A DNA stretch of 47,533 nucleotides from Herbaspirillum chlorophenolicum (GCF_001189955.1 NZ_LFLT01000033.1:1-47533); one strand, 5' to 3'; positions 34,010-44,942 are shown, numbered from the stretch's first letter. A program made the numbers and translations. Notes: a model not told the origin generated them from the letters alone.

Positions 34010-36634
34010 ATGAAGAATCGCAGTCCAGTCTTTTCGTTGAAGCCGCTTTGCGCCCTGGTCATTGGCGTGCTGGCGGCCATGCATGCGCAGCTTGCCTATG
34101 CGGAAAAGAGGACGAAACTCGCCCAGATCGAGTTTGGCGATGATTTCTTGCGCCGCAACGGCCAGGCGCCGGTCGATCTCTCCCGTTTCAGCGATTCCAA
34201 TCCGGTGCTGCCGGGTGCCTACCGTGTCGACATGTATGTCAACGGCGGATGGGTCGGCCGCCAGGATGTGAGTTTTCGTGCCGAGGCAGGAAGCGATGAG
34301 GTCAAGGCCTGTTTCAACCGGACGCTGCTCGATATCATCGGCATCGACTTCGGCAAGCTGAGCCCAGAGGCGCTGGCCGCGATCAAGGATGCCGCGCCCG
34401 ACCGCTGCTTTTCTCTGGAAGACATCGTTCAGGACGCCAGCCTCAAGTTCGACAGCGGCGATCTGCGCCTGGAAGTCGGCGTTCCTCAGATCGCCTTGCG
34501 CCGCAGCGCGCGCGGCTATGTCAGCCCGGAACTCTGGGACAAAGGCATTACTGCGGCCATGCTCAGTTATAACTTCAATGCCTACCGCACCGAGTTCGGC
34601 GAGAAAAGCAACACGTCTTATTATCTCGGCCTCAATGGCGGTGTGAACCTGGGTGAATGGCGCCTGCGCAATGTGTCGAGCGTGATTCGACAGGGCGATG
34701 GCCGCAACCGATTCCAGACCATCGCCTCCTACGCGCAGCGCAGTATCGTTCCACTCAAGAGTGAGCTGACGGTCGGGGATTTCTATACCAGCGGCCAATT
34801 GTTCGACAGCATGTCCTATCGCGGCGTGCAGCTGGCGACCGACCAGCGCATGCTGCCGGAGTCGCAGACCGGTTATGCGCCAGTGGTGCGCGGCGTGGCG
34901 CGTTCGAATGCAAAAGTCCGCATCATGCAAAACGGTAATGTGATCTATGAAACCACCGTTCCGCCAGGCCAATTTGAAATTACCGACCTCAATCCCACCG
35001 GTTTTGGCGGCGACCTGAATGTTGTGGTGACAGAGGCCGATGGTAGCCGCAGCAGTTCCACTGTTCCGTATGCCTCGGTGGCGCAACTGCTGCGGCCCGG
35101 CAGCGACCGTTACAGCGTCATTGCCGGGCGCACGCGCAGCAACGGACGGGCTGCGGAAGCCGGTTTCGTCCAGGGGACCTATGAACGCGGCATTTCCAAC
35201 GAGATGACGTTGTTTGGCGGCGCCATTGCCGCCCAGGATTATCTGGCGCTGCTAGGCGGCAGCGCATTCAGCACACCGATCGGGGCGATGTCGGCCAGCC
35301 TTACGCAGTCGCGCGCCAAGGTGAGCGAGCGCGATACGCGCAACGGCCAGAGCCTGCGCCTGGACTACAGCAAGTTTTTGGAGCGCACCGACACCAACGT
35401 CACACTGGCGGCCTATCGCTATTCCAGCAGCGGTTACCTGCGCCTGCAGGATCTGCAGGGCTTGAAGCAATTGGCCGGCCGCGGCGCCGACTTCGTCTTG
35501 CAGGACCGGCAGCGCAGCCAGCTCCAGTTGAGCGTCACGCAACGGCTGGGCGATGGCATGGGATCTTTCTACGCCACCGGCTCGTCGCAGAACTACTGGA
35601 ACAGGCCGGGATCCACCACGCAGTATCAACTGGGCTATAACAACAACTGGGGAGCAGTGAGCTACAGTGCTTCGGTTTCACGCCAGCGCGACCTTTCTTC
35701 GGGGCGGACCAATACCCAGTACTTCTTCAGCGTTTCGCTGCCGCTGGGTCGCGAACCCAATTCACCCATGCTGAGCAGCAGTATCACGCGCGACAACAAT
35801 AGCGGAAGCACCATGCAGACTTCCTTGAATGGAACTGCAGGTGCCGACAATGCCTTCTCTTACGGCATCAATGCCGCAAAGAGCCAGGGCGGGGCATCGT
35901 CATCGGCCAATGCCCAGTACCGTGCACCATTCGCCACCTTGGGCGGTTCTTACGGTTACGGTCCGGGCGGATCGCGCCAGATGTCGGCACAGGTTTCGGG
36001 GGCGCTGGTGGCGCATGCCGGCGGCATCATCCTGTCGCAGTCGCTGGGCGATACCATCGGCATCGTGGAGGCACGGGAGGCAGACGGCGCCATGGTCAAT
36101 AGTTCTGGCGTACGCGTCAATGGCAGCGGATACGCGGTCGTTCCCTACCTGACGCCATATCGCACCAATGAAATCATCATCGATCCCAAGGGAACCTCCA
36201 CCGACGTTGAAATGAAGGTGACCAGCCAGCGCGTGGCGCCATATGCCGGCGCGGTGGTGATGATGAAGTACGAGACCGTCAGCGGCCGCTCGCTGTTCGT
36301 GCGGGCGACGCAATCGAATGGCGAGCCGGTGCCTTTCGGTGCGGAAGTGCGCAGCGCCCAGGGCGTGGTCGGGATGGCGGGGCAGGGTGGCTTGATCTTT
36401 GTGCGCCTGGCCGACGAGAACAGCGGCATCCTGAATGTACGCTGGGGTACGACAAGCAAGGAACAGTGTTCGTTGAGCTTTGCGCTCGGCCCGCGCGAGA
36501 AGGATAAAAAAGATGCGCTAGCCGAACAACTGAGTGCGGTGTGCGAATCTCCTGCGGAGCTGGCAAAGCGCAAAAGCGGGGTGGAGATCATCGGCCGTAA
36601 CGATGGGCAGGCGCCGCAGCCGGGGAAGTCCTGA
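34010..36634 (+). CDS. Fimbrial outer membrane usher (PapC/FimD family)
   Basis: An 874-residue outer membrane pore that assembles and secretes the fimbria. Signal peptide to about residue 31 (LAYA); N-terminal chaperone-binding domain about 35-170 with IEFGDDFLRRNG and LPGAYRVDMYVNG; 24-strand barrel about 180-700 with the plug domain containing YAPVVRGVARSNAKVRIMQN split over strands; and C-terminal domains about 720-850 with a Cys pair (QCSLSF, VCESPA). The ATG at 34010 starts a normal signal peptide; an earlier in-frame ATG at 33950 would add 20 residues in front of it and was not used. A short Lys/Gly/Pro tail follows the last domain. No adhesin gene follows; the operon ends here in a terminator. 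Confidence 0.93.
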   Translation: MKNRSPVFSLKPLCALVIGVLAAMHAQLAYAEKRTKLAQIEFGDDFLRRNGQAPVDLSRFSDSNPVLPGAYRVDMYVNGGWVGRQDVSFRAEAGSDEVKACFNRTLLDIIGIDFGKLSPEALAAIKDAAPDRCFSLEDIVQDASLKFDSGDLRLEVGVPQIALRRSARGYVSPELWDKGITAAMLSYNFNAYRTEFGEKSNTSYYLGLNGGVNLGEWRLRNVSSVIRQGDGRNRFQTIASYAQRSIVPLKSELTVGDFYTSGQLFDSMSYRGVQLATDQRMLPESQTGYAPVVRGVARSNAKVRIMQNGNVIYETTVPPGQFEITDLNPTGFGGDLNVVVTEADGSRSSSTVPYASVAQLLRPGSDRYSVIAGRTRSNGRAAEAGFVQGTYERGISNEMTLFGGAIAAQDYLALLGGSAFSTPIGAMSASLTQSRAKVSERDTRNGQSLRLDYSKFLERTDTNVTLAAYRYSSSGYLRLQDLQGLKQLAGRGADFVLQDRQRSQLQLSVTQRLGDGMGSFYATGSSQNYWNRPGSTTQYQLGYNNNWGAVSYSASVSRQRDLSSGRTNTQYFFSVSLPLGREPNSPMLSSSITRDNNSGSTMQTSLNGTAGADNAFSYGINAAKSQGGASSSANAQYRAPFATLGGSYGYGPGGSRQMSAQVSGALVAHAGGIILSQSLGDTIGIVEAREADGAMVNSSGVRVNGSGYAVVPYLTPYRTNEIIIDPKGTSTDVEMKVTSQRVAPYAGAVVMMKYETVSGRSLFVRATQSNGEPVPFGAEVRSAQGVVGMAGQGGLIFVRLADENSGILNVRWGTTSKEQCSLSFALGPREKDKKDALAEQLSAVCESPAELAKRKSGVEIIGRNDGQAPQPGKS

Positions 36635-36669
36635 TGAGATGGGGCGGCCGTGCTTGCGGGCCGGTTCCG

Positions 36670-36700
36670 CCCGTTCATTCATGGACGGGTGTTTTTTATT
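36670..36700 (+). terminator. Rho-independent terminator after the usher gene
   Basis: CCCGTTCAT (36670-36678) pairs with ATGGACGGG (36681-36689, one G-U pair), followed by TGTTTTTTATT. It also separates the operon from the oppositely oriented dehydrogenase gene. Confidence 0.85.
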
Positions 36701-36711
36701 AGAGGGACTAC

Positions 36712-37935
36712 TCAGTGCAGCCCGGCTGGCGACTTGATGCGATGGTTTTGCAAATGGGCCGCGCCTGCTTCACTGACAACCACTTTCGCCTCTTCACCCG
36801 GCGCATGGAGACGGGCAATGAACCCCCGTGCGTTGGCCTCCTCCCACACCGGCAGGCGCGGGCAGGAGGTGCGCCAGGCTTCAATTACCTCGCCGTAGGG
36901 GCGGGCGGTGGGGCCGATCCATTCCAATAGATCGAGGATCAGCGGTTCGACGGAACCTTGAGCGTTGGCCAGCACGTCCGGATTGACTACATGGATTGGA
37001 TGCCCCGCTGCGTAGGACACGATCTGATCGAAGATGTCCGAGAACTGGATTTCGTACTCATCCTCTGTCACATAGCCGATATGCGGAGTGCATACGACAT
37101 TGGGCATCTGCAACAGTGGATGTTGCCGGTCGCGCAGCGGTTCTTCATCATAGACGTCCACCGCGGCCATGCCGGGGCGCCCCGCCTGTAGTGCATGTTC
37201 CAGTGCACCTCGCTCAATCAGTCCGGCGCGGCTCGTATTGACCAGCAAGGCAGTCGGTTTCATCCGGTTCAGATCCTCCCCGGTGACAATGCCCCGCGTG
37301 TCCTTTACCAGGCGCATATGGAGCGAAAGCACGTCGCACATCTCAAAAAACGTCCGTTTGTCTGGCGCTGTTTGCCAACCGTCTTCGCGCGCCCGTTGCA
37401 GCGAGGCTTCCCTCGCCCAGACGATCACCTTCATTCCAAACGCCGCGCCGTATCGCGCCACCTCGGCACCGATGCGGCCGTATCCATAAATGCCCAGCGT
37501 GCGTCCGCGCAGGGTGCGGCCCACGCCGATCTGCCAGCCTCCATTTTGAAGTGAGCGCATCTGCTGAGGAATCTGGCGCATGCACGCGATGACGAGGCCC
37601 CAGGTCAGTTCGGCTGCCGCATAAGACGGGCTGCCGGCATGCTGGTTTGATGAAACGATGATGTTGTGCTCGGTACATGCGTCGATGTCGATGTGCGGAT
37701 AGACGCTGCGCTGGCTGATCAATCGCAGCTTCGGCAAGCGTGCAATGAGCGGTGCGCGGATCTGGGTGCGCTCCCGGATCAATACCAATACTTCGGTGTC
37801 GCGCAGGCGCTCGGCCAGTGCGTCCACGTCCTGCACATGATCATTCCAGATCGTGACGGAATGGCCGTCCAGTTTGCGGAAGCTCGGCAGGGTACGCAGC
37901 GTATCGAAATAGTCGTCCAGAATAGTAATGTTCAC
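36712..37935 (-). CDS. D-2-hydroxyacid dehydrogenase with an extra C-terminal domain
   Basis: NAD(P)-dependent D-isomer-specific 2-hydroxyacid dehydrogenase. The NAD-binding motif GIYGYGRIG lies at about 148-156. The catalytic triad is Arg236 (NTSRAGL), Glu265 (VYDEEPL) and His285 (CTPHIGY). Start is GTG (37933-37935) with GGAG eight bases upstream. The family usually ends near residue 320-330; this protein has 407 residues, and the extra segment (about 326-407) contains [20 protein letters not shown] and ends with a strand-like [14 protein letters not shown] do not recognise the added domain. Substrate unknown. Divergent from a LysR regulator, which likely controls it. The first 60 residues lack the usual N-terminal pattern of phosphoglycerate or lactate enzymes, so those names are not used. 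Confidence 0.88.
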   Translation of the reverse strand: MNITILDDYFDTLRTLPSFRKLDGHSVTIWNDHVQDVDALAERLRDTEVLVLIRERTQIRAPLIARLPKLRLISQRSVYPHIDIDACTEHNIIVSSNQHAGSPSYAAAELTWGLVIACMRQIPQQMRSLQNGGWQIGVGRTLRGRTLGIYGYGRIGAEVARYGAAFGMKVIVWAREASLQRAREDGWQTAPDKRTFFEMCDVLSLHMRLVKDTRGIVTGEDLNRMKPTALLVNTSRAGLIERGALEHALQAGRPGMAAVDVYDEEPLRDRQHPLLQMPNVVCTPHIGYVTEDEYEIQFSDIFDQIVSYAAGHPIHVVNPDVLANAQGSVEPLILDLLEWIGPTARPYGEVIEAWRTSCPRLPVWEEANARGFIARLHAPGEEAKVVVSEAGAAHLQNHRIKSPAGLH

Positions 37936-37983
37936 GAGAAATGCTCCGGTAAGGTGGCTACCTCCAGAATACGCCGCCGATTC

Positions 37984-38030
37984 ATGATTTCCAATGCACT
38001 AGGGAATCATTTTTGATACCCTCAGGGTAT
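37984..38030. promoter_or_regulatory. Inverted repeats in the LysR/dehydrogenase divergent promoter
   Basis: ATGATTTCC (37984-37992) and GGGAATCAT (38002-38010) form one dyad. ATACCCT-C-AGGGTAT (38016-38030) is a perfect palindrome whose last bases are the A and T of the lysR start codon. The first is a candidate LysR activation site; the second would let a bound protein block lysR expression. Confidence 0.55.
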
Positions 38031-38940
38031 GGAAATCGATTTGCGTCGCCTTCGGGCCTTTGTCGCGCTAGCCGAAGAAGGCAACGTGACCCGTGCAGCG
38101 GAACGGCTGGGTATCCAGCAGCCGCCGCTCACACGCCTGTTGCGGGGATTGGAGACGGATTTGGGCGTGCTGCTCATGCAGCGCCTGCCGCGCGGCATCC
38201 GGCCTACGGAGGCCGGAAAAGCATTGCTGGAAGAAGCGCGCGTCATCCTTGCCCGCGCCGATGCGGTGGAGGCAATCGTCCGGAGGGCAGCTCAAGGCGA
38301 GCAGGGGCGGCTCGCGGTCGGCTTCACAAGTTCGGCCGCGCTGCATCCATTTGTACCGGTTGTACTTCGCGCCTTTAGAGAGAGGCGCCCGGGCGTCTCC
38401 GTTATCCTGGAGGAGGCCGGTACCGTCGAATTGGTGGACGCGTTGCTGCACGAGCAGTTGGACGCCGCTTTTGTGCGCTCACCGGTCGGCACGATTCCCG
38501 GGATAGCGGTTGACGACGTACTCGATGAGCAGATGCTGGTCGCGCTTCCCGCAGGGCACCCACTGGCCATCGATATTGACCAAGCCTTGCCGCTTTCGGA
38601 TTTAGCCCGAGAGGCATTCATCTTTTATCGCCGCTCAAGCGGGCCGGGTCTTTACGATTCGATTCTTGCCGCATGTCGTGAAACCGGATTTAGTCCCACC
38701 GTCGTGCAGGAAGCGCCGCGCCTGCCGGCAACGCTCAGCCTGGTGGCGGCCGGTCTCGGTATTTCTATCGTGCCTGCCTCGATGCGGCGCCTTGGGGGAG
38801 AAGGAATTACCTACAGGGCGCTAAAAGATTGCGCGGGATTGTCTGCGCCCTTGCATCTTGCTACGCGCAAAGACAATCGCGCCCCGGCTCTGATGGAATT
38901 GCGAAGGCTGGTGCAGCGGATGCGGCAAGACCATTCTTAG
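38029..38940 (+). CDS. LysR-family transcriptional regulator
   Basis: A 303-residue regulator. The N-terminal winged helix-turn-helix (about 1-62) reads LRRLRAFVALAEEGNVTRAA followed by PPLTRLLRGLETDLGVLL, and a periplasmic-binding-protein-like effector domain covers about 92-298 (GRLAVGFTSSAALHPFVP at its start). It resembles the CbbR/CatR/BenM-type subgroup by general pattern, which usually senses aromatic or organic acids. It is divergently transcribed from the D-2-hydroxyacid dehydrogenase gene, 93 bases away, with dyads in between, so it likely controls that gene and itself. The effector is unknown. Confidence 0.92.
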   Translation: MEIDLRRLRAFVALAEEGNVTRAAERLGIQQPPLTRLLRGLETDLGVLLMQRLPRGIRPTEAGKALLEEARVILARADAVEAIVRRAAQGEQGRLAVGFTSSAALHPFVPVVLRAFRERRPGVSVILEEAGTVELVDALLHEQLDAAFVRSPVGTIPGIAVDDVLDEQMLVALPAGHPLAIDIDQALPLSDLAREAFIFYRRSSGPGLYDSILAACRETGFSPTVVQEAPRLPATLSLVAAGLGISIVPASMRRLGGEGITYRALKDCAGLSAPLHLATRKDNRAPALMELRRLVQRMRQDHS

Positions 38941-39086
38941 AAACGGTTTCCAAGAGTCGACAACTTTCTTGCCGAAGCGGGAACGTGGCACGTTACGCGT
39001 CTATGACCGCAGCGAAACAACGAAAAACTAAGGGGATTTGGACACTGTGCGAAAACACAGCAAGAAGACGGGAAGTCTTACAGGAT

Positions 39087-39163
39087 TGGGGTGGCTGACG
39101 GGACTCGAACCCGCGACAACAGGAATCACAATCCTGGACTCTACCAACTGAGCTACAGCCACC
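39087..39163 (-). tRNA. tRNA-His (GTG anticodon)
   Basis: Read on the minus strand the gene begins with the extra G-1 typical of tRNA-His (GGTGGCTGTAGCTCAG) and ends CAGCCACC-CCA with CCA encoded. The acceptor stem GTGGCTG/CAGCCAC is perfect, the D arm is GCTCAGTTGGTAGAGT, the anticodon GTG is at 39127-39129 in the loop ATTGTGA, and the T arm is GCGGGTTCGAGTCCCGT. Confidence 0.97.
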
Positions 39164-39218
39164 ACTGATGCATTGATGCGAAAGCAAAACTACTTGCGAT
39201 TCATCAGTGAAGCGCACG

Positions 39219-39247
39219 ATTATACAAAGCCTTGGGGCAGATGGCAA
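39219..39247 (-). promoter_or_regulatory. Sigma-70 promoter of tRNA-His
   Basis: On the minus strand TTGCCA (39242-39247) and TATAAT (39219-39224) are separated by 17 bases, a near-consensus promoter. The predicted start near 39212 leaves about 50 bases of 5' leader, normal for a tRNA precursor. Confidence 0.8.
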
Positions 39248-39331
39248 CTATATTCCCCGTTTCTTGGCGAAAACACCATCGGGCAAGTAAAGCCCACCCG
39301 GCGCCGCTTATATGGCGGCTTTCAGCCGGAT

Positions 39332-40210
39332 TCAGGCTTGCCGGCCCAATGCATGCACATCCGGATGCAGGTCCAGCAGCGTGGCGAAGGCGTATTCCAG
39401 CGTTGAGCGGCTGGCGGTGGTGTAGCCGGTCAATGAACCGGGGCCGCGGTCCCGGTGCAGGCCGCGCGCCTGCAGCAGCCGCAGCAGCTGTCGCGTGACC
39501 GCTTCGCCGGTATCGATGATTGCGCATGGCCGGCTGGCCAGCCGACGGCATGTATTTTCGATAGCTTCCCTGACGAAAGGATAATGGGTGCAGCCCAGCA
39601 CCAGGGTATCGGCGCCTTGTTCAAGCAGCGGCGCCAGATAGCGTTCCAGCAGCGATACCGTCGCCGGCGAATACAGTTCGCCTTTCTCGATCAGGTCCAC
39701 CAGGCCGACGCAGGCCTGCGGCAAGAAGCGCACCCGATATTGCTTTTCCATCTGTTCCTGCAGCGTGGCGAAGCGCTGGCTGGCCAACGTGCTGCGCGTG
39801 GCCAGCACGCCCACCGTGTTGCTTTGGGTCTGCTGGGCTGCGGGTTTGAGCCCCGGCTCGATGCCGACCACCACCAATTCCGGCCAACGTTCGCGTATCG
39901 CCTGGATGGCTGCAGCAGTGGCGGTATTGCAGGCAACCACCAGGGCCTTGATGCCTTGCGTAATGAAGAAGGAAGCGATCGCCAGCGAGCGCTCGACGAT
40001 CTCGCCCTCGGTCTTGTCGCCATAAGGCGCATAGCCCGAGTCGGCGAAGTACAGCAGGGTTTCGTGGGGCAGGGCAGCGTGGATGTGGCGCAGCACCGAC
40101 AGGCCGCCGATGCCGGAATCGAAAATGCCGATGGCAGCGTCGGCTGTCATCGGCATCGATGGAACTGCGGGCGTCATCGCGGAAGAAGCTTCAGAACTAT
40201 GTTGCTGCAT
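39332..40210 (-). CDS. murI: Glutamate racemase
   Basis: Makes D-glutamate for peptidoglycan; cytosolic, cofactor-free, 292 residues. The two catalytic cysteines are in VACNTATAAA and VLGCTHYPF; the family start IGIFDSGIGGLSVLRHI and the segment YFADSGYAPYGDKT are present. The frame is open to 40369, but the ATG at 40208-40210 gives a plausible start with a short Ser/Thr/Pro-rich extension before the core; ATGs at 40175-40177 and a few codons further are alternatives. It lies 58 bases after the class I fumarase gene on the same strand and upstream of tRNA-His. Confidence 0.93.
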   Translation of the reverse strand: MQQHSSEASSAMTPAVPSMPMTADAAIGIFDSGIGGLSVLRHIHAALPHETLLYFADSGYAPYGDKTEGEIVERSLAIASFFITQGIKALVVACNTATAAAIQAIRERWPELVVVGIEPGLKPAAQQTQSNTVGVLATRSTLASQRFATLQEQMEKQYRVRFLPQACVGLVDLIEKGELYSPATVSLLERYLAPLLEQGADTLVLGCTHYPFVREAIENTCRRLASRPCAIIDTGEAVTRQLLRLLQARGLHRDRGPGSLTGYTTASRSTLEYAFATLLDLHPDVHALGRQA

Positions 40211-40268
40211 GTTGCTTCGGTTTCTCCTGCTTTCTCCTACGATGGCGGGCTGTTCGCATTGGCGTTGA

Positions 40269-41810
40269 TCAGGCGGTGGTGACGGGGATCTTGGAGAGCG
40301 AAACGCTCTGCGCGATCTTTTCCTTCCACTCCGCGGGGCCGGTGTTATGCACCGAGATGCCATTGGCATCGACCGCCACCGTCACCGGCATGTCCTTGAC
40401 GTCGAACTCGTAGATCGCTTCCATGCCCAGGTCGGCGAAGCCCAGCACCTTGGCCGACTTGATCGCCTTGGACACCAGGTAAGCCGAGCCGCCTACTGCC
40501 ATCAGGTAGGCCGACTTGTGCTTCTTGATGGCTTCGATCGCGGTCGGGCCACGCTCGGACTTGCCGATCATGGAGATCAGGCCGGTCTGTTCCAGCATCA
40601 TGTCGGTGAACTTGTCCATGCGGGTGGCGGTGGTCGGGCCGGCCGGGCCCACCACTTCGTCGCGTACCGGATCGACCGGGCCGACGTAATAGATCACGCG
40701 GTTGGTGAAGTCCACCGGCAGCTTCTCGCCCTTGGCCAGCATGTCCTGGATGCGCTTGTGCGCGGCATCGCGGCCGGTCAGCATCTTGCCGTTCAAGAGC
40801 AGGGTCTGGCCCGGCTTCCAGGACGCGACTTCTTCCTTGGTCAGCGTATTGAGATCGACGCGCTTGGACTTCTCGGTATCCGGCACCCAGTGCACTTCCG
40901 GCCATTCCGACAGCGACGGCGGTTCCATGTAGGCGGGGCCCGAGCCGTCCAACACGAAGTGGCCGTGGCGGGTCGCGGCACAGTTGGGGATCATGGCGAC
41001 CGGCTTCGACGCCGCGTGCGTCGGGTGCATCATGATCTTCACGTCCAGCACGGTGGTCAGGCCGCCCAGGCCTTGCGCGCCGATACCCAGCGCGTTGACC
41101 TTGTCGCACAGCTCGATGCGCAGCTCTTCGGTCTTGTTGTTGGGGCCGCGCTTCTTCAGCTCGTACATGTCGATGTCGTCCATCAGCACTTCCTTGGCCA
41201 TCAGCATGGCCTTCTCGGCGGTGCCACCGATGCCGATGCCCAGCATGCCCGGCGGGCACCAGCCGGCGCCCATGGTCGGCACGGTCTTGAGCACCCAGTC
41301 AACCAGGTTGTCGGAGGGATTGAGCATGACGAACTTGGTCTTGTTTTCCGAACCGCCGCCCTTGGCGGCGATGCGCACGTCGACGGTGTTGCCCGGCACC
41401 AGTTCCATGTGGATCACGGCCGGCGTGTTGTCCTTGGTGTTCTTGCGCTCGAACTGCGGGTCGGCCACGATGGAGGCGCGCAGCACGTTGTCCGGATGCA
41501 TGTAGCCCTGGCGCACGCCTTCGTTGACGGCATCGGCGATGGAGCCGGAAAAGCCTTCGAAGCGCACGCCCATGCCCACCTTCAGGAACACGTTGACGAT
41601 GCCGGTGTCCTGGCAGATCGGACGCTTGCCCTCGGCGCACATGCGCGAGTTGGTCAGGATCTGGGCGATCGCATCCTTGGCAGCCGGGTTCTGCTCGGCC
41701 TCATAGGCGCGCGCCAGGTGCTGGATGTAGTCCACCGGGTGGTAGTAGCTGATGTACTGCAGCGCGGCGGCTACGGATTCGATGAGATCGTCTTGCTTGA
41801 TGATGGTCAT
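40269..41810 (-). CDS. fumA: Class I fumarate hydratase ([4Fe-4S])
   Basis: Iron-sulphur, oxygen-sensitive fumarase of 513 residues, the single-chain FumA/FumB type. The N-terminal alpha domain (about 1-285) contains RPICQDTGIVNVFLKVGMG with the first cluster Cys, GWCPPGMLGIGIGGTAEKAM, and LCDKVNALGIGAQGLGG with the second. The third Cys is in MIPNCAATRHGHF. The C-terminal beta domain (about 330-510) has YYVGPVDPVRDEVVGPAGPT and a conserved SERGPTAIEAIKKHKSAYL split into two blocks. The ATG at 41808-41810 begins MTIIKQDDLIESVA; the extra upstream frame to 42089 is antisense to nothing useful and was left out. It is probably co-transcribed with the YqhA-type gene 35 bases upstream and with murI. 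Confidence 0.95.
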   Translation of the reverse strand: MTIIKQDDLIESVAAALQYISYYHPVDYIQHLARAYEAEQNPAAKDAIAQILTNSRMCAEGKRPICQDTGIVNVFLKVGMGVRFEGFSGSIADAVNEGVRQGYMHPDNVLRASIVADPQFERKNTKDNTPAVIHMELVPGNTVDVRIAAKGGGSENKTKFVMLNPSDNLVDWVLKTVPTMGAGWCPPGMLGIGIGGTAEKAMLMAKEVLMDDIDMYELKKRGPNNKTEELRIELCDKVNALGIGAQGLGGLTTVLDVKIMMHPTHAASKPVAMIPNCAATRHGHFVLDGSGPAYMEPPSLSEWPEVHWVPDTEKSKRVDLNTLTKEEVASWKPGQTLLLNGKMLTGRDAAHKRIQDMLAKGEKLPVDFTNRVIYYVGPVDPVRDEVVGPAGPTTATRMDKFTDMMLEQTGLISMIGKSERGPTAIEAIKKHKSAYLMAVGGSAYLVSKAIKSAKVLGFADLGMEAIYEFDVKDMPVTVAVDANGISVHNTGPAEWKEKIAQSVSLSKIPVTTA

Positions 41811-41845
41811 GGCTGGTTCTCTCAGGGTTTGGAATAGGGAGGCGG

Positions 41846-42469
41846 TCAGTGCGGCGTGTCGGGCGAATCGGGTGACTGCGGCGCGGGATGTGCCATCAGC
41901 TTGTCGCAATACGCGATCGCCATGGCGGAAACCAGGAAGGTCACATGGATGCCGGTCTGCGCCAGCAAGGTCTTGACGTCGTACAGGTTGGCGTTGATGA
42001 AGGTCTTCAGCAGGTGGATCGAAGAGATGCCGATGATGGCCGTGGCCAGCTTCACCTTCAGCACCGACGCATTCACATGCGACAGCCACTCCGGCTGGTC
42101 GGGGTGGCTTTCCAGGTTCATGCGCGAGACGAAGGTCTCATAGCCGCCCACGATCACCATGATCAGCAGGTTGGAAATCATCACCACATCGATCAGCGCC
42201 AGCACCACCAGCATGATGGTCTGCTCGTTGAGCTTTTCCGGACGCGGTGCGCCGGTGATGGCCACGGCATCGAGGATGTGGTCCAGTGACGCGGCGTTGC
42301 CCAGGGCTGCGCCGATCAGGTCCGACAGCTCGACCCAGAAGTGATAGACGTAGACGCACTGCGCCAGGATCAGGCCCAGGTAGAGCGGCAACTGCAGCCA
42401 GCGGCTCATGAAAATCAGGTTGGGCAGGATACCGATCTTGCGGGGGGATTGTTGTTGCGAATCTTTCAT
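41846..42469 (-). CDS. UPF0114/YqhA-family membrane protein
   Basis: A 207-residue inner membrane protein with about four hydrophobic segments (near 24-46, 90-115, 148-166 and 174-193 of the product). Family blocks are FMSRWLQLPLYLGL at the start, VMISNLLIMVIVGGYETFVS after the second segment and KLATAIIGISSIHLLKTFIN before the last. The function of this conserved family (TIGR00645) is not established. The ATG at 42467-42469 is preferred over an upstream frame to 42670. The gene lies directly upstream of the class I fumarase gene. C-terminus HPAPQSPDSPDTPH is disordered. Confidence 0.9.
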   Translation of the reverse strand: MKDSQQQSPRKIGILPNLIFMSRWLQLPLYLGLILAQCVYVYHFWVELSDLIGAALGNAASLDHILDAVAITGAPRPEKLNEQTIMLVVLALIDVVMISNLLIMVIVGGYETFVSRMNLESHPDQPEWLSHVNASVLKVKLATAIIGISSIHLLKTFINANLYDVKTLLAQTGIHVTFLVSAMAIAYCDKLMAHPAPQSPDSPDTPH

Positions 42470-42873
42470 GGAGGTCGATTGGCGCGTGAGATCTGGCGAG
42501 GTATGGCTGGCTTCGATTATTGGATTCGAATTGGGGCCGTATTTTACACGCCCTTGGGCATAGTCTCGTGCGGCCGCACAAGAGAAAGTGCCGCAAAAAC
42601 GCGAGCAGAGCAGTACCTGCGGGAAACATGCGGCTATGCCACAATGGACGGATCGTGAACATATCGACATGATTCCAGTCTCCTTGGATGGGACTGCTTG
42701 CCGGGTTCAAGCCTTTGAACATTCTTTCAGCATTTCGCAAAAGCGGTGGCGGTCGCCCGCAAAGCCTTGCGCACAGGCGTTCCCGCTCGGGAACATTGCC
42801 GTTTGTGTAAGGACTGAGTAAGTGAAACGGCCTATGTTTTGCGGAAAGCAAAAACTACCTAGTGGAGACTACC
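42470..42873. other. Divergent intergenic region with two dyads
   Basis: No gene was found in these 404 bases. Two 16-bp inverted repeats of the same plan occur: GTTCAA-GCCT-TTGAAC at 42705-42720 and GTTCCC-GCTC-GGGAAC at 42779-42794, 74 bases apart (about seven turns). They may be operator sites for acs or for the YqhA-type gene. Confidence 0.4.
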
Positions 42874-44856
<1,983 letters not shown>

Positions 44857-44883
44857 GGTCGTCGGGCCGCAGAACCGGCATGT

Positions 44884-44942
44884 AAAAAGGCCGAGGGAGC
44901 GGGGCGCACAAGTCACAGTCGCCCGGTTCCATCGGCTTTTTC
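44884..44942 (+). terminator. Probable terminator after acs
   Basis: AAAAAGGCCGAGGGAGCGGGG pairs imperfectly with CCCGGTTCCATCGGCTTTTT across a 17-base loop region, with T's at the end. The stem has several mismatches, so confidence is moderate. Confidence 0.5.

Noticed and set aside
36712..37935. Naming the dehydrogenase as phosphoglycerate dehydrogenase (serA)
   Set aside because: Only the general D-2-hydroxyacid dehydrogenase motifs are present; no ACT domain is recognised at the C-terminus and the extra domain is different.
42750..42773. Sigma-54 promoter (TGGC...TTGC) upstream of acs
   Set aside because: The distance between the TGGC and TTGC elements is far longer than the fixed spacing this promoter class needs.
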